Part shown: positions 1 to 11,123 of the stretch, piece after piece
Layout of the letters: the number at the start of each line of letters is the position of its first letter
How positions within the stretch are numbered: the first letter of the stretch is position 1
Assembly: GCF_910592395.1 (NCBI RefSeq)
Contig: NC_088311.1
Span: forward strand, 22,166,646 to 22,230,645
DNA length: 64,000 nt
Reading direction: 5' to 3'
Source of the DNA: Lineus longissimus
Lineage: Eukaryota; Nemertea; Pilidiophora; Heteronemertea; Lineidae
Notes under the pieces: generated by a model
The model's input: only the letters and a program-made list of their open reading frames with translations
What the model was told of the DNA's origin: nothing
The model's database searches: none
Translations under genes and position numbers: made by a program

Positions 1-428
1 GGACCCATTATTAAAGCGTTACAGTCATTATCAAACCGTGACAGGCCATACATACATGTAAAGTGGCTGAATACTTTCTCTTTTTAGGATGTCCAGAAGT
101 GTTTAGAAATCATTAAACAGCATCTTATGACTTTTTCTGTTCTATTGGGTCTAGCTGGTGAAAGCAAGGTGGCATTTCGTCGAATTGTATCACATATGCA
201 CAGATCATGCACGTTGCAGTCAATGGGACATGATTTACAAGCGATGCCCTTGATTTTCCTTGTCACCATACATTATTTGTACAATGATATTTCTTCCGAA
301 GTTTCTCATCATCGATTAGAGTGTAGACTGTCCACAACTTTCGATGTCTGCTTGCAGTTAACTTTTGCCGAGTATGAACATTAAGAATTGGACATAGATT
401 TTGTGTGCATTGGATCTCATAATGCATA

Positions 429-1619
429 CACTGTAAAAAGTGAGAACACATGGAACATGTTCAGAACACACACGGAACACGTTCCCTAGGCACGCAGAAA
501 AAGAATTCTGAGATGACGTGTTCAGAACGTGTTCAGTGAAGGATCAGAACACATCTCATTTTCTGTGAACATGCGCAAGCTGAACAGGGAACACTGCGAA
601 CGCGTCCCCGGTGTTCTCCCCACATGGCGAACGCGTTCTGAGACTATCCCTCGGCCTCGCTTCCATTTTTCCGCCGCCATTGTGAACTTTCTCAAACTGA
701 GCCGCGAACTGTTCTGCGAAAATGGTGAGTTTTTATAGATTTTGTATCGATTTCAATGCATGCAATTGGTCAAGTAATGCCAGTCGATGTTGTAGAACTG
801 ATATTAGCGTTAGAAGAAGAGCCAAGGCGTCGCCAGCAGCTGCTTGAAGAGACTGACTGACAGCGCGACCCTACAACAATCATCCGACTATTGAATGTAC
901 ACATCAATGTATAGGCTGACACATGTATGGCTACATGAATTGATGCATACATAATGTACGTGTCCAGGCGGATTGTCAAAACTGTATTTCTCAGTGCCTG
1001 TAGTTCTCTTTTTTTACTTTCAGATCTACTAGTGTGTCCCTACAGCAGTCACTGGTAATTCCGTTAATCTGTTAACTTGCTGGGAGTGTTTCCATTTCCA
1101 AGGATTTGTTTTGCTGAACCGAGTGTTGTGTTCTGACTGTGTAATCTGTAGTACAATTACTTGTAGTACAATTTGACGTTTTGGTCCATGTGACAACCAA
1201 GGCGTTGACAGAGTGGAATTGTGTTAATTAGAGTTGATGATTGTTCTGTAGGGATGAGAATCATCAACGTGTTCAAAGACTTCTTGTGTTTTTGTCAAGA
1301 TAACATGTACATGTCAGTTTATTTTTGTATTTTGAAATAAAAATTGTAAAAAGAGAGATAATCGTTGTTTTTAAAATGTTCAGAAAACCCCATGTTTTCA
1401 GGAACAGGTTCTGAAATACTAGAACATGTTCTTTTGACTGGAGAACGTGTCCCATTGTAGAACGTGTTCCTTGGTAGAACACCTTGTATTGTGAACGTGT
1501 TCTAGAACTAGAACACCAGAAATATGAAGAACATGTTCTCAGAACGTGTTAAAAAAATGTGTTCAAATCGAGGTGTTCTGATTTTGAACATGTTCTAGGT
1601 GTTCTCACTTTTTACAGTG
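429..1619 (+). mobile_element. Non-autonomous TIR element rich in GAAC-GTTC palindromes, copy 1
   Basis: The element is bounded by the inverted ends CACTGTAAAAAGTGAGAACA and its complement, with TA on both outer sides (427-428 and 1620-1621), consistent with a 2-bp TA target duplication. Both subterminal zones are packed with 10-bp near-palindromes of the form GAAC-NN-GTTC: GAACATGTTC at 453, 1422, 1529 and 1586, and GAACACGTTC or GAACGTGTTC between them. The middle carries only a short frame of 27 codons near 779 and no transposase. Terminal CACTG and subterminal repeats recall CACTA-type elements, but those usually make 3-bp duplications, so the superfamily is open. A 111-bp segment present in the other two copies is missing here. 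Confidence 0.8.
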
Positions 1620-2775
1620 TACTTGATGTCAGCTTTAATTTGATTTAATAAAGTTCTGCCTTTTTCGAGAATATATGGTTCCTCAATTTGTGTTCTGTTC
1701 AGTAAAACATGTACTCTGATCATGATTACTGACTTCATCTGGTTCTAAGTCGAGATCTGTTCCTTGGATCTGTTCAGAATCAACGAAAAATCCTCCTCGG
1801 CAAAATATCGTTCTTAAAATACCTTATCCTGATTATTCCGAGTCATCTTTAGGATATGTCTTTTGGATACGCGTTCTATAAGCACACTCTCGACGACCGC
1901 CGTTTCTGCCACGTGGAATTCAGTATTTCGATATGCTCATATATCCAGTGTGCAATACTTTGCTTGAGATCCAGATGTACGATGATTAACTTAATATTAA
2001 TGGCGAACAGGCGATATTCGTGCCAGATCCGGCTGGGGAGACCCAATTGCCCTGGTGAAGATGACATCACCTTTGAAACAGGATGGCACATGTTTCAAAG
2101 TCAGGTAAGAGAGTTATGAGGAGACAAATATAAGAACACATGTTTAAGTAAATAGATGCAATTAAGAACAATTGCATAACGAGAGATATAGGGGAGACAC
2201 ATATGTAAGAAGAAATTATGTAGTATCATTTAAATGGATGCAATCAAAAACAAGTGTATAAACATGATAAACTACCCAGGTCAGTCAAAATGTCAGTTTT
2301 CGACGAGATGAAAAAAATGTCGATAGGTAAATCTCAAGCTCCATAAGTGTCACAAATATCCGCCGAATTTTCACAAGCAATTCATATTGACGGATTTTGC
2401 GAATACTATTTTTTGATCGAAAGACCGAAGAGAAGAAGGGCATTTGATGGCGAATTTCAGTACCCCTAATGGTCACAATCATCCACCACTGCCTGATGCA
2501 CAATGCATGAACGATACACACATTACACCATGGTAATATCCAATGAAGGATGTGAGGTGGTGTGCGAATTTCATGTAGGCCTCACCACTGTGTACAAGCG
2601 CGTCATAAGCAGAGCCTGCTATACTAACAGGAAGTACATTCCATGGCCCAATTCTTTGTTGTATAGGGTGGACAAGTGGACATATCAATGCCGACGGAGT
2701 ATAGCCCATTGATAAATAGCGGATTCGCATCGAAATACCCTTTCATAACAAAAGAATGTGATCAATGGACTCTAG

Positions 2776-3190
2776 TGCCATTACACTAGACAAACAGCAC
2801 CCAGCTTCTTTTTGCCTGGCTACGGATCTTAGGGACGACGTTTCTTGCAATCTCGTTTTATCTCGGGCCGTGGTACTTGCGGCATTAGCAGTACGCGAAA
2901 TAAAGAGAACAGATAAACAGAAAAAAACGCGTTTAGGCCTATAGTAGGTCTTTGAAAGCACATTTTGGATATATCCCTCCTACATACATTTTCTGAATAA
3001 ATCATCCGAAATGTGCTTTCAAAGACCTTTAGGCCTAAACGCGTTTTTTTTCTGTTTATCTGTTCTTTTTATTTCGCGCACTGCTAATGCCACAAGTACC
3101 AAGGCGCGAGATTGCAAGAAACGTCCTCGTCCCTAAGATCCGTAAGCCAGGCAAAAAGAAGCTGGGTGCTGTTTGTCTAGTGTAATGGCA
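2776..3190. repeat. Long hairpin (about 190-bp arms), copy A
   Basis: The left arm 2776-2968 is repeated as its reverse complement at 3006-3190, with a loop of about 37 bp. Pairing is continuous apart from small indels and a few mismatches. It starts with tgccattacactag and its complement and ends with the stretch around agtgctttcaaagacc near the loop. No transposase frame lies inside. It resembles a foldback transposon, and a transcript across it would form a long double-stranded RNA stem. The right arm runs to just upstream of the unknown reading frame that follows. Confidence 0.85.
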
Positions 3191-3203
3191 CCCAGGGTGC
3201 TTA

Positions 3204-4448
3204 TTGTCCAGTCGATCTCGAACCTGGGTACCATTTGTCGGCACCCAGGACGACATCCACACTTTCAGCGCAATTGAGAGTGTACAGGCTATTGTAGCGC
3301 CATATTCGTCCACGTATCCTGTTACGAGCAGTCGTGGCCCTTTTTGCCAGCCTGTCCTACCGATACAAAATACCAAATTATTTTAAACCCTCTCCTTGTC
3401 CCTCCTATGTTATTGCCAGCAGAAGGGTTTTTTACGATACAGATGGACTCGTATCGCAAAGTTCATACCGCCAGCAGTAGTAGACCCTAGGCCTAAACAG
3501 GCATGGCACTTTGACGGAGCAACGAACATGTTCTATATTGTTGGAGCTGATCCGAAAACGAATGACAACAAATTCCTTGTTTACGATTACGATCAAGAGA
3601 GTTCCATTTTTTACACAAGATATAAAGTGAGAACAAAGCCCGAGGGAAGGTGCCGGTGTCATTGCTCCGTATTCCTTTCTTTAAGCGTCTTATACATGTG
3701 TCAACGCTACAACAACATGGGGAGGTTGGTAGAAATAAGCTATACAAGGTTTAACCTTTCCACTGGTACCATTACAAAGAAAATGTATCTTCCCCGGAAC
3801 GACCCATGCCGAAGATGTAGGCGACATTCCGCACCTGTCATAAACGAACGCATCATCGCTTTTGGTTGCAGTGAAAGAACGACCAAATATGTCAATATAT
3901 ACAACATGAGTTGACATTCAAAGGAGGAAATCGTAAGATTGACCCATGGAAATACATTAAAGATTGCACGTCTTCGCGCCTTCACGTTTTTACCGAACAA
4001 TGATTTGATAACAACGCAAACTACTCTGGTTGATGGTAGATACTATGTTTCCCTCCTTCTGTACGACTGTACGAGGGACTGTCGGCTATTGAGCAGGCAT
4101 CGCGGAGGCCCAATGTACGTCAAGCCTATTAGACACACTCACAGTATAAACGCACGGGATCTTCTCCTCCTATACATTTTCCCCATTCCGCTTTCGATAT
4201 TTGCATTTAGGATACCTTGCTCTCCAATGCAGGCAACCCTACCGACGAAAACCTATAAACTGGATGAAGTCAAAATAAAATTGCTTTCAAAACCTTTCAA
4301 AATCACTACGAGGAAGCCTGATTTCCGCAATCTTTATTTGAAAAGTGATATAAATGGTGGGTTTTATCATTTTAGGAATGTTAGTCGAACCGGATCGAAG
4401 AGGGAATATTTCAAAGATGTGAGAATATTCACTGCTAGTTATGAGTAG
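3204..4448 (+). pseudogene. Unknown long frame, broken, copy A
   Basis: One frame runs through this span, interrupted by TAA at 3384-3386 and TGA at 3912-3914. The second and third open segments (3396-3914 and 3939-4448) are in the same phase, 24 bases apart. The protein is basic and Cys-containing. Segments such as FYIVGADP...KFLVYDYD and IIAFGCSERTTKYVNIYN have the rhythm of beta-propeller or Kelch-like blades, but no signature motif is present and I do not recognise the family. No splice structure or promoter is evident. It could be a transposon-borne gene or a decayed single-exon host gene. Confidence 0.4.
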
Positions 4449-4645
4449 GATTTTACAAAGAATTTCTTCTAATGAAGTATATCATTTAATCGCCAACTTG
4501 GTGACAAATTATAAAGCCCCGTTAAGACTAGAGCTAGTTCATTTGTGGAACGAATACAAGACAATGAGAAATTAGAGGCAGAGGAGACTTAACGACGTTT
4601 TTATTAAGTTAAAGACAGGTAGGTGTATTATGGAGCGGTGGTGCC

Positions 4646-5400
4646 TTAGCGTGGTAAACCACAGAAATCCGCCAAAGAGGTATGCACTATCAAGAATTGA
4701 TGACGACTAATTCATGTTACCATTAACCAAACTTCTAGTTTTGGAAAAAGATAGCTGATTTCTATATTTCGTTGTTGTCAAATCACTTGAGTTTGCATCG
4801 AGAGATCTTGTCACAAGTTTGGTCTATGTGTGTCGCGCGACAGGCTATAGTATCACAGTCTACTCTGGAGAAATAAATTTCGACGACCAGCTCTATCAAT
4901 ATAAAGTGTTTTATATGTTTTTTTATTCTAAAACATCTTGGTTTCATTGTAGTGTCATTTTCTACGTACAATGCATTACACCTCATTCCGACTGCACCGC
5001 TTCGGTTGCTGAAACTAGAAGCGACAAGACAATTGAGAGTGTACAACCAAGACCTGTTCGGTATCAACTGCTCCAAGCAAATTTTATCGTTGGATCTCTG
5101 ACTAAATGTTTGATGGCCATATTTTGGTGTCGCCAGTCTGGTGGTTGTCTTATTAGTTGTTTTAGACTCGTTCAAGATCCTACCGCAAGACGGACCAATA
5201 ACCGCAATCCCATCTGAGGAATGGATTGGAAACCGGCAATGCGATTTCAAATTATGCTTATAACAAGACAAGAATGGGAATGCTGAATCGCGTTTATCTT
5301 TCTCCATATTTGTGTCATCTTGGAATGTGTGGGATGCTGTCACATCTTCACAGATCAATCTAGCGCTGCATACACTAAATCGTGTCTTTGAAATATCCAA
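4646..5400 (-). other. Copy-A-specific stretch with an unassigned minus-strand frame
   Basis: Bases 4646-5227 have no counterpart in copy B, where a LINE and other repeats stand instead. A minus-strand frame of 205 codons spans 4783-5400. It is Cys-rich with no domain I recognise. In copy B the same frame is cut after about 55 codons, so if it was ever coding, only copy A keeps it. Coding status is doubtful. Confidence 0.25.
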
Positions 5401-5604
5401 TAATCGGTATATTTTAAAGCCGTGATACGATGTATTCAGAGCGCCATATCGGCACAGGCGGCAAGGAAGATTAAACTATTTATCTCTTTGAGGGTTTTCC
5501 ACAGGAACGTTTCTTGAGTTCAACATCTGGTCTATTTTGGTTGCTTGGTTGAAATAGTACAAATCTGTGCCTTACGATGTGTATATACATGATGTATATA
5601 GCTC

Positions 5605-6030
5605 TACGTGGGTGCTCATCTCACACAGTGTCGGCTGTTGGTAAATGTATGCTGTAAGTCACGTGGGTGCTGACCTCAGCCTCATGCCTTGTTTTCTGTT
5701 GGCAGGTTGAGCCGCATGCCCAGCTGTCTTATGTTGGCATGCAGTAGGTCTGCGTGTGCCGACCTCAGCCTCATGCCTTGTTTTCTGTTGGCATGTTGAG
5801 GTCTGCGTGTGCTGGCATCACCCTCATTCCTTGCCTTCTGTTTGCCAGCTGTAGGTCTGCATATGCTCACCACAGCCTCATGCCTTGTTTTCTTTCGGCA
5901 TGCTGTATGTCTGCGTGTGCTGCATCAGCCCCAATGCATTGCCTTCTGTTGGCTCGTTGTAGGTCTGTGTGTGCTGACCTGAACCACATGTCTTGCCGTT
6001 TCTTAACAAGCTGCATTTATGTCAGTTGGC
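5605..6030 (+). repeat. Minisatellite, unit about 54 bp, copy A
   Basis: About seven imperfect tandem units of 53-57 bp share the core gtctgcgtgtgctgacctca followed by a catgccttgttttctgttgg block and a gcatg block. The unit length is close to a multiple of three, so frames stay open across several units on both strands (for example 5754-6152). These frames are by-products of the repeat, not evidence of a protein. Confidence 0.85.
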
Positions 6031-6078
6031 GCCGACCTCAACGTCCGCCTTCTCTCTCGGACCGAACTCCTGCAAATT

Positions 6079-7188
6079 TTACCAACAAATACTGTTGGCT
6101 AGAGTTTTACTCTAGCATTATTTTTCACGTTAAAACGAGGAACACATCGTAAGTAATGTGTTAAGAATGTAAACGTGCATGTATATGTTATGGGGTTGAA
6201 TGTCGCTTTGAAAGATACTGCCATATTCCCGGTGATTCGGGACCAGCATGCCCCAAGAGCAACACAGATTTAGCCCAAGGTGTTCTCTATGTATTGGCGT
6301 GCAAAAACACTGCTAGCCAGGGAGAGAGCGAGGATATTAACAGATCAGTATGTAGTACTATCTGGACTGTCTTGTGCAGTCAGTACATTTTCGTCATTTC
6401 TGTTTGGGTTAGTTAGGAGGGTTACAGAAAGTTGTTAGGTAAAAAAAAGCAAAGATTTTGTTAACCAAACGAGAAGTTGGTACATTTCATATACATAATT
6501 AGACAATTAGATAATGACTTCATGACCTCTACTGATAAATACAGCCCTATCCAAGCACTCCTGAACTAATATAATGCAAGGTACGTACATTTAGGCTGCG
6601 GCACCTCTCCAGGGAGTGGTGTTGCATGGAGTGAATAACAATTGGTTGGCTCTTGTTGATATTGATTTTGAGGTCTAGATATTGAAAAGAGGGAGAGCAA
6701 TCATTGGCAATGTTACAAAAAAAATAGTGAGACAAATAAACGATCCATTTCGGTCAATAAAGATAGGGCAAGCTGAATGGGGACATTTCATTTATTTTAA
6801 TTGTGTTATGCTTATCCTAGCAGATCTATATGCACCTGATGATATACTGCATTCCCTGGTATCAGAATATGCTTATATTTTGATTGATATGTAGGCTTTG
6901 CCGATCTCATTCGGCAGTCACGTATTGCAATATCTACAGTATGTGAGGTGGATTAATTTTCATTGGAATAGCTATGCCCTGTACATGTATAGTAGCCTCT
7001 TAAAAAAGACCATCGTTGCATGATATCATGACTCCGCACAAGATTGTTCTTTGCTGTTTTTGTTCAGGGGAGGTAACTGGTAAGCTTTCAAACGATGACT
7101 GATGTCGCCCGGGGAAGGGGTCAAAGAAACCATGTCTAAGTTAACCCAGATTGCTAAGTGGCTGCCACATTAAGGATCGATATCATCT
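6079..7188. other. Spacer between duplication copies
   Basis: About 1.1 kb found once in the window. I see no exon, RNA gene or structured repeat in it. Short open frames (6547-6735 minus, 6682-6894 plus) have no recognisable domain. Confidence 0.5.
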
Positions 7189-7616
7189 GGACCCATTATT
7201 AAAGCGTTACAGTCATTATCAAACCGTGACAGGCCATACATACATGTAAAGTGGCTGAATACTTTCTCTTTTTAGGATGTCCAGAAGTGTTTAGAAATCA
7301 TTAAACAGCATCTTATGACTTTTTCTGTTCTATTGGGTCTAGCTGGTGAAAGCAAGGTGGCATTTCGTCGAATTGTATCACATATGCACAGATCATGCAC
7401 GTTGCAGTCAATGGGACATGATTTACAAGCGATGCCCTTGATTTTCCTTGTCACCATACATTATTTGTACAATGATATTTCTTCCGAAGTTTCTCATCAT
7501 CGATTAGAGTGTAGACTGTCCACAACTTTCGATGTCTGCTTGCAGTTAACTTTTGCCGAGTATGAACATTAAGAATTGGACATACATTTTGTGTGCATTG
7601 GATCTCATAATGCATA

Positions 7617-8918
7617 CACTGTAAAAAGTGAGAACACATGGAACATGTTCAGAACACACACGGAACACGTTCCCTAGGCACGCAGAAAAAGAATTCTGAG
7701 ATGACGTGTTCAGAACGTGTTCAGTGAAGGATCAGAACACATCTCATTTTCTGTGAACATGCGCAAGCTGAACAGGGAACACTGCGAACGCGTCCGCGGT
7801 GTTCTCCCCACACGGCGAACGCGTTCTGAGACTATCCCTCGGCCTCGCTTCCATTTTTCCGCCGCCATTGTGAACTTTCTCAAACTGAGCCGCGAACTGT
7901 TCTGCGAAAATGGTGAGTTTTTATAGATTTTGTATCGATTTCAATGCATGCAATTGGTCAAGTAATGCCAGTCGATGTTGTAGAACTGATATTAGCGTTA
8001 GAAGAAGAGCCAAGGCGTCGCCAGCAGCTGCTTGAAGAGACTGACTGACAGCGCGACCCTACAACAATCATCCGACTATTGAATGTACACATCAATGTAT
8101 AGGCTGACACATGTATGGCTACATGAATTGATGCATACATAATGTACGTGTCCAGGCGGATTGTCAAAACTGTATTTCTCAGTGCCTATAGTTCTCTTTT
8201 TTTACTTTCAGATCTACTAGTGTGTCCCTACAGCAGTCACTGGTAATTCCGTTAATCTGTTAACTTGCTGGGAGTGTTTCCATTTCCAAGGATTTGTTTT
8301 GCTGAACCGAGTGTTGTGTTCTGACTGTGTAATCTGTAGTACAATTACTTGTAGTACAATTTGACGTTTTGGTCCATGTGACAACCAAGGCGTTGACAGA
8401 GTGGAATTGTGTTAATTAGAGTTGATGATTGTTCTGTAGGGATGAGAATCATCAACGTGTTCAAAGACTTCTTGCGTTTTTGTCAGCCTCTCTGGGTCTT
8501 CCTGGTAGGTGCTGGTAGGGACTAGTGAAAAATAGTACCTGTCTGGAAACCTATTAAAAGGGCCAGTATCCCAAATGTCAGGAAGCTTCCTGAGGCAAGA
8601 TAACATGTACATGTCAGTTTATTTTTGTATTTTGAAATAAAAATTGTAAAAAGAGAGATAATCGTTGTTTTTAAAATGTTCAGAAAACCCATGTTTTCAG
8701 GAACAGGTTCTGAAATACTAGAACATGTTCTTTTGACTGGAGAACGTGTCCCATTGTAGAACGTGTTCCTTGGTAGAACACCTTGTATTGTGAACGTGTT
8801 CTAGAACTAGAACACCAGAAATATGAAGAACATGTTCTCAGAACGTGTTCAAAAAATGGGTTCAAATCGAGGTGTTCTGATTTTGAACATGTTCTAGGTG
8901 TTCTCACTTTTTACAGTA
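7617..8918 (+). mobile_element. Palindrome-rich TIR element, copy 2 (in duplication copy B)
   Basis: Same element and same position as copy 1 in the duplicated segment, but full length at 1302 bp, including the segment near 8486-8596 that copy 1 lacks. The right terminal inverted repeat has a point change (CAGTA instead of CAGTG). TA flanks both ends. Because the flanks match copy 1, this is a product of the segmental duplication and not an independent insertion. Confidence 0.8.
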
Positions 8919-9881
8919 TACTTGATGTCAGCTTTAATTTGATTTAATAAAGTTCTGCCTTTTTCGAGAATATATGGTTCCTCAATTTGTGTTCTGTTCA
9001 GTAAAACATGTACTCTGATCATGATTACTGACTTCATCTGGTTCTAAGTCGAGATCTGTTCCTTGGATCTGTTCAGAATCAACGAAAAATCCTCCTCGGC
9101 AAAATATCATTCTTAAAATACCTTATCCTGATTATTCCGAGTCATCTTTAGGATATGTCTTTTGGATACGCGTTCTATAAGCACACTCTCGACGACCGCC
9201 GTTTCTGCCACGTGGAATTCAGTATTTCGATATGCTCATATATCCAGTGTGCAATACTTTGCTTGAGATCCAGATGTACGATGATTAACTTAATATTAAT
9301 GGCGAACAGGCGATATTCGTGCCAGATCCGGCTGGGGAGACCCAATTGCCCTGGTGAAGATGACATCACCTTTGAAACAGGATGGCACATGTTTCAAAGT
9401 CAGGTAAGAGAGTTATGAGGAGACAAATATAAGAACACATGTTTAAGTAAATAGATGCAATTAAGAACAATTGCATAACGAGAGATATAGGGGAGACACA
9501 TATGTAAGAAGAAATTATGTAGTATCATTTAAATGGATGCAATCAAAAACAAGTGTATAAACATGATAAACTACCCAGGTCAGTCAAAATGTCAGTTTTC
9601 GACGAGATGAAAAAAATGTCGATAGGTAAATCTCAAGCTCCATAAGTGTCACAAATATCCGCCGAATTTTCACAAGCAATTCATATTGACGGATTTTGCG
9701 AATACTATTTTTTGATCGAAAGACCGAAGAGAAGAAGGGCATTTGATGGCGAATTTCAGTACCCCTAATGGTCACAATCATCCACCACTGCCTGATGCAC
9801 AATGCATGAACGATACACACATTACACCATGGTAATATCCAATGAAGGATGTGAGGTGGTGTGCGAATTTCATGTAGGCCT

Positions 9882-10026
9882 TGTTACGCTCCAACTCTAT
9901 AATAGTGCCAACTCTGATGGACATGATTCCAACTTTAATATGCCGACTCTGATAGCGATAGATAAGTACTCAGCCGCAAGATGTCTCTACCCGGTGAACG
10001 GTTTGTTGCAACTCTAATATGCCAAC
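9882..10026 (+). repeat. Ginger1 left terminal inverted repeat
   Basis: The 145 bp are repeated in reverse complement at the right end with a handful of mismatches. The repeat is internally periodic, containing several copies of a ccaactctgat/ccaactctaat motif about 20-30 bp apart, which could serve as multiple transposase binding sites. Confidence 0.9.
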
Positions 10027-10560
10027 TATACGAGAGTTTGCAATCAGTCTGAATGATTTAAAAACGCCTAAGTAAGGCAGGATGATCGTTCGTCTTCTTA
10101 TCCGCAAGGACGCAAAGATCTCCCATGGTCCATTCAGCTGACTTCCTGAACATCCTGAAGATATTGGGCACAAAAAGAGCAACAATTTGATTGTAGCCAT
10201 TGGTATTTTGGTGTTTAATGAATGCGGGTTGTAAAATGACGGCAAAGGCATTTGACATGCCTGTGCGCCGGCTGTATGATTTTCGTGTTGATTTTTTCAG
10301 TGTAGAAAAAGTACATGGTGTCCTCCAAAGATTGTTTGACCGCCCTGCATCAGGACTTGTCCCTGCTTATTCATGTTTATTGACATTTGCTCATCATCTT
10401 TAGATATAGGTTATTGTGACAGATATTAGTAAGGATAAAACAATCGTAGATGAAGGATATCTCAGTTGACAAATGGCATTGAGATCCAAAGATCTTAGGT
10501 CCAACTACCCGTGGCTAGTCAGATGATAGAGTCGTGGGGACACCCATTACCACTAAGATT

Positions 10561-10800
10561 ACCAAATGAGGCAGGTTTTGCATTTCTAAACCTTATAGAC
10601 AAAAAAGAGCCCTAACTTTGGACAGATAGGGAATTAGGGTCTAATTGCCCTTTAATTTGGCAAGCTAGCTTGTGGAAAAGGCACACCATCCTTTTGTGTC
10701 GCAAGGAGCAAGGAGCTAACAAATTAGACCCTTATTAGTCTTTTTCGAACAAAGCTATGGCCTAAAGTGTCTAGAAATGCAAAATTAGCCTCTTTTGGTG
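10561..10800. repeat. Small foldback element nested in Ginger1
   Basis: About 30 bp at 10561-10591 (accaaatgaggcaggttttg and on) return in reverse complement at 10771-10800. The 180 bp between show further partial self-complementarity around ttagggtctaatt and aattagaccctta. No frame is present. It looks like a MITE that inserted into the Ginger1 element or was captured by it. Confidence 0.55.
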
Positions 10801-11123
10801 CTATGACTGAGTAAAATGAATCCGTGCAAATACATTAAAAAGCAAGAAAACCAAGTATAAAAACATTAAGATCACTTACTATGTATTTTCTAATAGATAC
10901 AGATAGTACAATTACTGACTACGATATATTTTTTCGTCAGAAAAATCTCTGGAATGATAGCCTTTGAACGAAATTAGAGGTTCTCATCAAAATTATCATA
11001 AAGTGTATAATCATGGTTCACGTTATGTTTAATTATATGTTTAGTTGACTATTTACTAAACAAAACTAGACCTTTGTTCACGGTAAAGTAAGGTGAAGCT
11101 ACACATGTTACGGTTGTTATTAA

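Larger units (their letters stand above)
1..6078 (+). repeat. Segmental duplication, copy A
   Basis: Base 1 onward matches base 7189 onward almost base for base, and the match continues to about 6078/21192, where the two sequences part after a shared run ending ctcctgcaa/ctcctgcac. Differences seen by eye are scattered substitutions, a 111-bp deletion inside the first transposon of copy A, the Ginger1 insertion in copy B at 9882-16341, and a replaced stretch (4646-5227 in A against about 18409-20360 in B). The match begins at the first base of the window, so the left boundary is unknown. The high identity means a recent duplication, or two haplotypes left side by side by the assembler. Confidence 0.93.

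Noticed and set aside
84-738. Several 60-90 codon frames at the left edge, repeated at 7272-7926
   Set aside because: They overlap on both strands, lack domains or splice logic, and recur only because the segment and transposon are duplicated.
3912-3914. In-frame TGA as a possible selenocysteine codon
   Set aside because: No SECIS-like element was identified and the frame also carries a TAA in copy A; a decayed frame is simpler.
5754-6152. 132-codon Cys/Met-rich frame
   Set aside because: It is the minisatellite read in one of its open phases; the complementary strand is equally open.
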